Source: an uncultured Clostridia bacterium (GTDB lineage: Bacteria; Bacillota; Clostridia; Lachnospirales; CAMVHY01). From it: a stretch of 5,062 bases of DNA. Positions 1 to 4,498 of the stretch are shown piece by piece. A program made the position numbers and the translations under genes. The notes beneath the pieces are model-generated. The model saw only the letters and a program-made list of their open reading frames with translations. It had not been told where the DNA came from and ran no database searches. The stretch is from positions 1 through 5,062 of the forward strand of contig CAMVHY010000119.1 of assembly GCA_947167415.1 (NCBI GenBank). Direction: 5' to 3'. The first letter of the stretch is position 1; each line of letters starts with the position of its first letter.

Positions 1-1144
1 GGTACTTTTTACGTTTTGAATGAAACGCAGAATATGAAACTTTTAGCTTTGGATTTTTCAGAGGAATTATTTCCAAAAAGCTTCGCAATTCTCTGCAATT
101 CATACCCTCTGTTAGCTTAAATAGTTTCAAATACCTATAAATAAACTCTTTGCCTCTATCGCCGATAAGACTCACTATTGTTTTTATTTCGTTTTTATCC
201 TGATTACCAAAAATAAAATTATAAGCTTCATCAAATTGATATTTTGTTGTACCGTCAATGTTTCTTTCCAAATTTGATTTTCGATTTAAATCATAATTTA
301 ATTTTAAAATATCAATTAAAAACCGTATTTGATAAACATTGTTTATTTTTTTATCATCACCTAAAATTTTATTTTTTATACGTTTTATAAATTTGGTGTC
401 AAAAACTTTTTGCTTGTATTTTTTATCTCCTATCGATGCACTTAATAAAGCATTAAAATAAAGAGCGAGAATATTATCAGGGAAATTCTTTTGCTGTTTA
501 GACAATAGAACTATCTTTTCTATATAAGAAAAAATATCATTTTGTATGTCTTTTACCTCAGAATATTGTTTTGTCTTGGTTTTAAACTCTAATAATTTAA
601 CTGCTAAAGAATTAATACTTAAATAGTTATCATCCGTAATATCAGAGATTTTAATTATTTCTGATTGCCAGTCGGCAAAGAATTTAATAACCGGCGCATT
701 CGATTCATCCTGTGATTCTTTTTCAAGATTAACAACCGAGTCTAAGTTTCGCAAAAATGTTACCTCTTCATCAAACTCACTATGATTTTTATCTTGATTT
801 ACATATGTTTTAATGAAATCACGCAATTCTTTCAAGCTACACACTTTTGATTCCATACATGCTATCAAAGAATTTAATGTCAAAAAACTAATTTTTTTTC
901 CATCTAATAAATATTCGTATAAAAGTTTTTTGGCATCATCCAGTGTAATCGATATCCAAAAATCACAGAGATCAAAAATTTCTCTTACACAATAATCTGT
1001 AAACACCTTTTTGCTTTTCAATTTATTTCTATTACAAAAATCATCCATCGTTTGTTTTACTTCGTCAAATTTTGAATATCTAATTTTCAAATCTTTTAGG
1101 TACGAACAAAACTTATTTTCTAAATCTTTTTCCATATTCTCCAT
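1..1144 (-). CDS. Large unrecognised protein, N-terminal 381 residues (runs off the window)
   Basis: Reading the minus strand from the ATG at 1144, the frame stays open for 381 codons to the left edge, so the stop and an unknown length of C-terminus are missing. The start is supported by an AAAGGTGG ribosome binding site (around 1155-1162) about 10 nt upstream; a second in-frame ATG at codon 4 is too far from it. I do not recognise the family. The visible part looks soluble and mostly helical: rich in Lys, Asp, Glu, Leu and Ile, with no signal peptide, no membrane segment and no obvious nucleotide-binding or catalytic motif. Cysteines at residues 13, 37, 52, 60, 96 and 102 are scattered rather than paired as a metal site. 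Residues 142-150 are polar and may be a linker between two helical parts. It is separated from the upstream spoVT by a terminator, so it is probably its own transcription unit. That the frame is real is certain; the function is unknown. Confidence 0.85.
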   Translation of the reverse strand, partial: MENMEKDLENKFCSYLKDLKIRYSKFDEVKQTMDDFCNRNKLKSKKVFTDYCVREIFDLCDFWISITLDDAKKLLYEYLLDGKKISFLTLNSLIACMESKVCSLKELRDFIKTYVNQDKNHSEFDEEVTFLRNLDSVVNLEKESQDESNAPVIKFFADWQSEIIKISDITDDNYLSINSLAVKLLEFKTKTKQYSEVKDIQNDIFSYIEKIVLLSKQQKNFPDNILALYFNALLSASIGDKKYKQKVFDTKFIKRIKNKILGDDKKINNVYQIRFLIDILKLNYDLNRKSNLERNIDGTTKYQFDEAYNFIFGNQDKNEIKTIVSLIGDRGKEFIYRYLKLFKLTEGMNCRELRSFLEIIPLKNPKLKVSYSAFHSKRKKY

Positions 1145-1185
1145 CTCAACAAAACCACCTTTTAAAATTTTTATCAAGCCATAAT

Positions 1186-1194
1186 ATTCTAACA
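1186..1194 (-). promoter_or_regulatory. Possible extended -10 promoter for the unrecognised gene
   Basis: On the minus strand TGTTAGAAT is an extended -10 element (TG, one base, then TAGAAT, 5 of 6 matches to TATAAT). It lies about 42 nt before the start codon and downstream of the spoVT terminator. The -35 position at 17-nt spacing is only TTTAAT, so this would rely on the extended -10. Such matches are common by chance in DNA this AT-rich. Confidence 0.35.
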
Positions 1195-1211
1195 CAAAAT
1201 ATTTAATGATT

Positions 1212-1253
1212 AAACAAAAAAACTGAGAACAATATCTCCTCAGTTATTTTTTT
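1212..1253 (-). terminator. Bidirectional Rho-independent terminator after spoVT
   Basis: AACTGAG (1221-1227) pairs perfectly with CTCAGTT (1239-1245) around an 11-nt loop. On the minus strand the stem is followed by TTTTTGTTT, as expected for ending spoVT, which stops about 35 nt upstream. On the plus strand it is followed by ATTTTTTT, so it could also work in that direction. Confidence 0.8.
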
Positions 1254-1279
1254 GGCTGTTTATTTTTAAATAACAAATT

Positions 1280-1834
1280 TTATTGTCCCATTTGTTTTCC
1301 TAAAAAAAACGCAGCCATATTTATCAATTTGTTTTCGTAATCACCCATTTTTTTTTCTTGTGACAAAAAAATTACTGAACCAAAAACTTCGCCATCTGAA
1401 ATTATTGGCACAATTAATTCATAGCTATATAAATTTTTTGTTTGACCATTTGCAATCAAAATAAAATTTTCATTATTTTCGCTTTCACTAGCATTAATTT
1501 TATCTCTTGCATTAATACATTTTTCTAAATCATGTGAAATTTCTTTGTCCACCAAATCTTTTTTTAGTCCACCAGTTACTGCAATAATTTGTTCTTTATC
1601 TGTGATACAAACGACAATATTATCCAACACTTGCATCAAACTTTCAGCATATATTTTGGCAAAATCAATAAACTCACCCATTGGGGAATATTTTTTTAAA
1701 ATAACATTATTATTGCCGTCAGTAAATATTTCCATTGAATCACTTTCTTTAATTCTAAGAGTGCGACGAATTTCTTTTGGAATAACTATTCTGCCTAAAT
1801 CATCTATTCTTCTTACAATTCCTGTTGCTTTCAA
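1280..1834 (-). CDS. spoVT: Stage V sporulation protein T, AbrB/GAF-type regulator
   Basis: This 184-residue protein is close in length to Bacillus subtilis SpoVT (178). Residues 1-50 are the AbrB-type swapped-hairpin DNA-binding domain, with the diagnostic run GIVRRIDDLGRIVIPKEIRR followed by TLRI and VILKKYSP. Residues 56-178 fit the GAF-like sensor domain and end in the family's FFLGKQMGQ tail (FLARQMEQ in B. subtilis). In B. subtilis SpoVT acts in the forespore, under sigma-G, and adjusts expression of late forespore and germination genes; the same role is inferred here. A longer reading from a TTG at 1855 is possible, but the TTG at 1834 is preferred: the protein then starts MKATGIV, as in the family, and GGGAGGG sits 8 nt upstream. 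The gene is monocistronic by appearance, with a terminator downstream and a candidate sporulation promoter upstream. Confidence 0.96.
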   Translation of the reverse strand: MKATGIVRRIDDLGRIVIPKEIRRTLRIKESDSMEIFTDGNNNVILKKYSPMGEFIDFAKIYAESLMQVLDNIVVCITDKEQIIAVTGGLKKDLVDKEISHDLEKCINARDKINASESENNENFILIANGQTKNLYSYELIVPIISDGEVFGSVIFLSQEKKMGDYENKLINMAAFFLGKQMGQ

Positions 1835-1842
1835 AATAATAT

Positions 1843-1849
1843 CCCTCCC
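1843..1849 (-). promoter_or_regulatory. Ribosome binding site fixing the TTG start of spoVT
   Basis: GGGAGGG on the minus strand lies 8 nt before the TTG at 1834. A start at the upstream in-frame TTG (1855) would place this site inside the coding region, so it decides the start. Confidence 0.8.
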
Positions 1850-1877
1850 AAACAATAATTTTTTTCTGGTCGAAAAA

Positions 1878-1907
1878 TATTATTTGTAAAATAAAACTAA
1901 CTTATAC
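1878..1907 (-). promoter_or_regulatory. Candidate sigma-G/sigma-F promoter of spoVT
   Basis: On the minus strand GTATA (1907-1903) fits the forespore -35 pattern. After 18 nt, AATAATA (1884-1878) matches the -10 pattern CATNNTA except for its first base. It sits about 44 nt before the start codon. Sigma-G control of spoVT is known in Bacillus, which raises the prior, but the motif is short and the region AT-rich. Confidence 0.35.
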
Positions 1908-2020
1908 ATTTTTATTCATAAATGCCAATCTTTGACTAAAAAAATAAAAACAACGCTATTGCTATTTTTTATTCGTTTATTTTAATATCATCATTTTTCA
2001 AACGTAATTTTTTTATCTCG

Positions 2021-2050
2021 TTAACGAATCGTTTTTATCTAATATATAAT
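2021..2050 (+). promoter_or_regulatory. Probable sigma-A promoter for the YdeI-family gene
   Basis: TTAACG (2021-2026, 4 of 6 to TTGACA) is followed after 18 nt by a perfect TATAAT (2045-2050). The predicted RNA start, near 2057, is about 33 nt before the TTG start codon. Confidence 0.55.
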
Positions 2051-2076
2051 TTCTCACTGAGATTAATTTTTTTGTT

Positions 2077-2083
2077 GAGAGGG
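2077..2083 (+). promoter_or_regulatory. Ribosome binding site fixing the TTG start at 2090
   Basis: GAGAGGG lies 6 nt before the TTG at 2090. The frame is also open from a TTG at 2072, but that start would overlap this site and has no good ribosome binding site of its own. Confidence 0.75.
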
Positions 2084-2089
2084 ATTTTT

Positions 2090-2665
2090 TTGAGTGAAGT
2101 AAAAAATTTTCTTGAAGTAAAAAATAGATATGAATTTAGAAGTTGGTTAGAAAAAAATTCCGAAATTAAAACGGAATGTTGGATTTATGTAAAAAAAGGT
2201 TGTCCCAAAAACAATAATTTTTTTTGGTATATAGATGCCGTTGAAGAAGTATTATGTTTTGGATGGATAGACAGTATTCATAAAAATGTTGAAGGACTTG
2301 GTCATATTCAAAAGTTTGGTCCAAGAAGAAAAAATAGCCGATGGTCGGAATTAAATAAAGAAAGATGTCGGCGTTTAGAAAAATTAAATTTGATGACTAG
2401 TAATGGCAGAAAAAAATTTTTAGAAGCAAAAGAATTTTACATAGATGACGAGATATTGAATTTATTAAAAAAAACGCCTGATGTTTGGCAAAACTTTATT
2501 AAATTTCCTGATTTATATCAAAGGGTAAGAATCGACACTATTCAACGCGAAAAAAATCGTCAACGAAAAATTTATGAGTACGCACTAAAAAAATTTATTG
2601 ATAATACAAAAAGGGGAATCATGTTTGGTGAATGGAATGATTATGGTCGATTATTAAATTATTAA
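2090..2665 (+). CDS. YdeI/OmpD-associated (OmdA) family protein
   Basis: This soluble protein of 191 residues starts at TTG 2090 (MSEVKNF). The family pattern is easy to follow. An N-terminal segment has the W-x-x-x-x-KK motif (residues 31-36). Residues 48-62 read IDAVEEVLCFGWIDS, the hallmark of the family. Residues 76-92 contain F-x-PRR-x-x-SRWSELNKER, followed by LEKLNLMTSNG (96-106). The C-terminal part (about 138-172) has the helical R-rich segment in which the family normally carries an S-Y-R...I-x-x-AK-x-x-x-TR-x-R-R motif; here it reads more loosely, with RQRKIYEYALKKF at 158-170. Family members are widespread and were loosely linked to bacteriocin or antimicrobial peptide protection, but no enzyme activity is established that I know of. 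The gene stands alone, facing away from spoVT and followed by the tRNA-carD unit, so context gives no role. I see no clear terminator before the tRNA promoter. Confidence 0.88.
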   Translation: MSEVKNFLEVKNRYEFRSWLEKNSEIKTECWIYVKKGCPKNNNFFWYIDAVEEVLCFGWIDSIHKNVEGLGHIQKFGPRRKNSRWSELNKERCRRLEKLNLMTSNGRKKFLEAKEFYIDDEILNLLKKTPDVWQNFIKFPDLYQRVRIDTIQREKNRQRKIYEYALKKFIDNTKRGIMFGEWNDYGRLLNY

Positions 2666-2749
2666 ATCAAACTCGAACATAAATAAAACGATAAACATAT
2701 TTGCTTATGATCTTATAAAATTTGGATGTGAAAAAATTTTTTTTGATAT

Positions 2750-2778
2750 TTGCTTTTCGATGATTTTTATGTTATAAT
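2750..2778 (+). promoter_or_regulatory. Extended -10 promoter of the tRNA-Arg/carD unit
   Basis: TTGCTT (2750-2755) and a perfect TATAAT (2773-2778) are separated by exactly 17 nt, and TG at 2770-2771 gives an extended -10. RNA would start around 2785, about 8 nt before the mature tRNA, a short leader typical of tRNA promoters. Confidence 0.7.
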
Positions 2779-2792
2779 TATTTTGTAGGTGA

Positions 2793-2864
2793 GTGCTCAT
2801 AGCGAAACGGATATCGCGTACCCCTCCTAAGGGTGAGTTATGGGTTCGATTCCCATTGGGCACA
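2793..2864 (+). tRNA. tRNA-Arg(CCU)
   Basis: All four stems fold without mismatch. The acceptor stem is GTGCTCA (2793-2799) with TGGGCAC (2857-2863), including one G-T pair. The D stem is GCGA (2802-2805) with TCGC (2814-2817). The anticodon stem is TACCC with GGGTG (2819-2823, 2831-2835), around the loop CTCCTAA with anticodon CCT (2826-2828). The T stem is ATGGG with CCCAT, around TTCGATT. The variable loop has 4 nt. The base after the D-loop GG is A, matching the A20 arginine identity element, and C35 is present. Discriminator base 2864 is A. CCA is not encoded, so it must be added after transcription. It decodes AGG. The next gene starts 33 nt downstream with no terminator between. Confidence 0.96.
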
Positions 2865-2881
2865 TGTTTTTTAAAAATTTT

Positions 2882-2889
2882 AAAGGAGG
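2882..2889 (+). promoter_or_regulatory. Ribosome binding site fixing the TTG start of carD
   Basis: AAAGGAGG ends 8 nt before the TTG at 2898. The frame stays open further upstream into the tRNA gene, but starts there are excluded by the tRNA and by this strong site. Confidence 0.85.
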
Positions 2890-2897
2890 TTATATTT

Positions 2898-3488
2898 TTG
2901 TGTGCGAAATATTCTGTGGGAACACAGATAGTACATCCAATACATGGTATTGGAACTGTAGTTGATATTAAGCATGAAAATCTTTTTGGTAAAACAGAAG
3001 ATTTTTATATAGTAAAAATTGCAAACAGTGAACTTTCTATTAGTGTTCCATTAAGTAAAGAAGACAATATACACGCAGTTGATATTGACAGAATAAATAA
3101 AGTTTATATGAGTTTTAAACCAAGTGAAGAAAAAAGTGAAGATTTGGACGTCGGAATAGAAAATCCTAAAATTGTTGCGAGCGTCAGTTTAAAACCTATT
3201 AATCAGAAAAAAAATACTATGGTTCAACGCAATAAAGTAATCAAAAAAAATTTAGAAAAGCTAAAATCAGGTAATATAGAAGAAGTTGTTGACGTATGTT
3301 ATCATCTCTCAAAAAAAGAACTCGGTCGAATTTTAGCGATTGACGAAAAAAAAATGCTTGGGCAAGCCCAAAAGTTTATTGTGCGAAGTTTTATGTTGGC
3401 TTTTAATTTACAAGCAAATGAAGCTGAAATTATGTTAAAAAACTGGATGAGCAATTTGATTCAAAATAATACGAAACCAATGAATTAA
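2898..3488 (+). CDS. carD: CarD/CdnL-family RNA polymerase-binding transcription regulator
   Basis: The protein has 196 residues from TTG 2898 (MCAKYSVGTQ). Residues 4-73 form the RNA polymerase-interacting Tudor-like domain: YSVGTQIVHPIHGIGTVVDI, a KTEDFYIVKI strand, then SISVPLSKED. Residues 112-187 match the helical CarD C-terminal domain, with the conserved LEKLKSGNIEEVVDVCYHLS followed by EKKMLGQAQKF and a closing helical segment containing NEAEIML. Between them lies a charged linker (about 74-110), longer than I expect for the family. CarD/CdnL proteins bind the beta subunit lobe of RNA polymerase and stabilise open promoter complexes, acting mostly on stable-RNA and housekeeping promoters. 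The tryptophan that wedges the -10 fork in mycobacterial and Thermus CarD (about 14 residues before the SG of LxSG) appears to be Arg111 here. The gene follows tRNA-Arg directly and probably shares its promoter. A hairpin terminator lies 59 nt after the stop. Confidence 0.93.
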   Translation: MCAKYSVGTQIVHPIHGIGTVVDIKHENLFGKTEDFYIVKIANSELSISVPLSKEDNIHAVDIDRINKVYMSFKPSEEKSEDLDVGIENPKIVASVSLKPINQKKNTMVQRNKVIKKNLEKLKSGNIEEVVDVCYHLSKKELGRILAIDEKKMLGQAQKFIVRSFMLAFNLQANEAEIMLKNWMSNLIQNNTKPMN

Positions 3489-3547
3489 ATTTGTAAAATT
3501 TGTAAGTAGAAGCAGTTTAAATAAGCGGGGACATATATAAATAATAA

Positions 3548-3575
3548 AAAAAAACGATCATGAGACCGTTTTTTT
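3548..3575 (+). terminator. Rho-independent terminator after carD
   Basis: AAAAAAACG (3548-3556) pairs with CGTTTTTTT (3567-3575). An A-C mismatch and a TC/GA pair follow inward, closing on a 4-nt ATGA loop. The T-run serves both as stem arm and tail, with more T-rich sequence after it. It lies 59 nt after the carD stop. The stretch between stop and terminator shows nothing else I can identify. Confidence 0.6.
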
Positions 3576-3588
3576 GTTTGTTTAGCAA

Positions 3589-3838
3589 TTATAAATTACA
3601 TATTAATAATTTGGATTTTGATTTTATTTCAGCATAAATTTTATATAACCCGATAATAAATTTTATACTAAATGTCAAATCAAGATTTGATTTTAAAATT
3701 AAATCTTTGGTTTGTTTTTTTTCTGCGTAAAAAATATTTTGTGATTTCGTTAAAAAAATAATTTGCAAATAATATTTTTAAGTGATAGAATGATAATGGT
3801 TGTACTTTGAGTTCGGTTTTTTAATAAATCATAGATCA
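3589..3838 (-). pseudogene. Relic of an ECF/ABC transporter ATPase gene, frameshifted and truncated
   Basis: Two minus-strand frames resemble the C-terminal half of the ECF ATPase at 4499-5062. From 3836 to 3783 one frame reads IYDLLKNRTQSTTIIILS, like the ABC segment just before the H-loop (intact copy: IFDLNRKYQKTIIFITHD), but the His-Asp is lost. After a frame change, 3777-3589 is open to a TAA and reads NIFYAEKKQTKDLILKSNLD, continuing LTFSIKF, against NIFCAKKKQTKDLILKSNLD and LPFTIKF in the intact gene. It ends with IYAEIKSK against ILAEFISK, about 12 residues having been lost in between. A stop (3780-3778) heads this second frame and no start precedes it. The 85-bp core is 94 percent identical to the intact gene, the flanks much less. 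The core assignment is solid; the upstream part (3783-3836) is suggestive only, because AT-rich sequence easily imitates such residues. Confidence 0.65.
3656..3740. repeat. 85-bp direct repeat, copy A (inside the ATPase relic)
   Basis: This block aligns without gaps to 4581-4665 (offset 925), differing only at 3668, 3675, 3694, 3723 and 3728 (80 of 85 identical). Four of the five differences would change an amino acid in the ATPase frame (Cys/Tyr, Lys/Glu, Pro/Thr, Thr/Ser). Positions 3676-3694 and 3695-3714 form a nearly complete palindrome followed by a run of eight T on the plus strand. Confidence 0.9.
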
Positions 3839-3845
3839 TAATAAC

Positions 3846-3850
3846 GGAGG
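3846..3850 (+). promoter_or_regulatory. Ribosome binding site of the membrane-protein gene
   Basis: GGAGG lies 7 nt before the ATG at 3858. Upstream, CATAAT (3837-3842) could be a -10 box, but no convincing -35 accompanies it, so I do not call a promoter. Confidence 0.8.
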
Positions 3851-3857
3851 TTTTTTT

Positions 3858-4439
3858 ATGGAAAACTCGAGTAAAAATAAATCAGAGAACAATGTTTTAA
3901 ATATGTATGTACATCTAGATTGGTGCTATCGTCCCGCAAAAGCTTCATCATTATATATATCATGGTTATTATTTAAAAGAATCTTTAAGTTGGCTTTTAA
4001 TGGTTTTGCAAAACCCGATGGTGAAAAAATTGAAGGGACACTAATTGAGAAGATTTTGGCTGTTGGGTACGTTTTGTTTACATTGTTAGGTTGTTTGTCA
4101 CTATTAGTTGCTTTGTGCGCGCTGGCTAATGCTGGTCTTGGACCATTATTTTTTATTTGTCTTGGTATTGGATCTTCTTTATTGGGAATTGTTGCGATTG
4201 GTACAATTATATTTAGTGCGATTCATAGGAAAACTATGCGTAAAACCGAAATTTATGTTTATTCAAAAATAATAAACAACCAGCAAAATGTGTTATTCGC
4301 ACGTGAATCTGCCAAATTCTTTATGGAACAAAAAGAATATCAAGCGTTTAACATTACGAAAAATATTAATACCGAAAATTTGGTTATTCCCATGTCGAAC
4401 GTGTATAGTCAAAAAGATTTTTTATCAAACTCGAAATAA
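3858..4439 (+). CDS. Small two-helix membrane protein of unknown function
   Basis: This protein has 193 residues from an ATG with a strong ribosome binding site. I do not recognise the family. There is no signal peptide; residues 1-15 are polar and Asn/Ser/Lys-rich. Residues about 31-50 form a hydrophobic, possibly amphipathic helix with basic residues. Two hydrophobic stretches follow: about 66-90 (ILAVGYVLFTLLGCLSLLVA and on) and about 95-121 (LGPLFFICLGIGSSLLGIVA and on), with a short NAG turn, forming a membrane hairpin. Basic residues after the second stretch (HRKTMRK, 123-129) suggest both ends face the cytoplasm. The C-terminal 65 residues are soluble and polar. The gene is alone, convergent with the ECF ATPase gene (59 nt between stops), and enclosed by two 85-bp direct repeats. 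Its start lies at the edge of the ATPase relic. Nothing links it to the ECF transporter by sequence: it is too short and unlike an EcfT or S component. Confidence 0.85.
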   Translation: MENSSKNKSENNVLNMYVHLDWCYRPAKASSLYISWLLFKRIFKLAFNGFAKPDGEKIEGTLIEKILAVGYVLFTLLGCLSLLVALCALANAGLGPLFFICLGIGSSLLGIVAIGTIIFSAIHRKTMRKTEIYVYSKIINNQQNVLFARESAKFFMEQKEYQAFNITKNINTENLVIPMSNVYSQKDFLSNSK

Positions 4440-4498
4440 AATTTTCAATTGGACCTGAATGATTTTGATTAAAAAATCCAAAGCGTCAACAAACTTTT

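Noticed and set aside
813..995. Plus-strand open frame of 60 codons
   Set aside because: It lies antisense inside the continuous 381-codon minus-strand frame and has no ribosome binding site or recognisable protein features.
820..1080. Possible SAM-like integrase N-terminal domain in the unrecognised protein
   Set aside because: The helix spacing around residues 45-100 vaguely recalls a recombinase arm-binding domain, but no catalytic Arg-His-Arg-Tyr set is visible in the 381 residues, so the likeness is not enough to call.
1545..1889. Plus-strand open frame of 114 codons
   Set aside because: It is the antisense shadow of spoVT, whose family match is unambiguous.
2793..2897. N-terminal extension of the CarD frame from 2793
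   Set aside because: The extension would be translated from the tRNA-Arg gene itself, and a strong ribosome binding site sits in front of the TTG at 2898.
3801..3842. Promoter for the membrane-protein gene
   Set aside because: CATAAT at 3837-3842 is a fair -10, but TTGTAC (3800) and TTGAGT (3807) are at the wrong spacing and sporulation-type patterns match poorly.
4441..4498. Terminator between the convergent membrane-protein and ECF ATPase genes
   Set aside because: GATTTT (4461-4466) can pair with AAAATC (4473-4478), but the stem is all but GC-free and no T-run follows on either strand.
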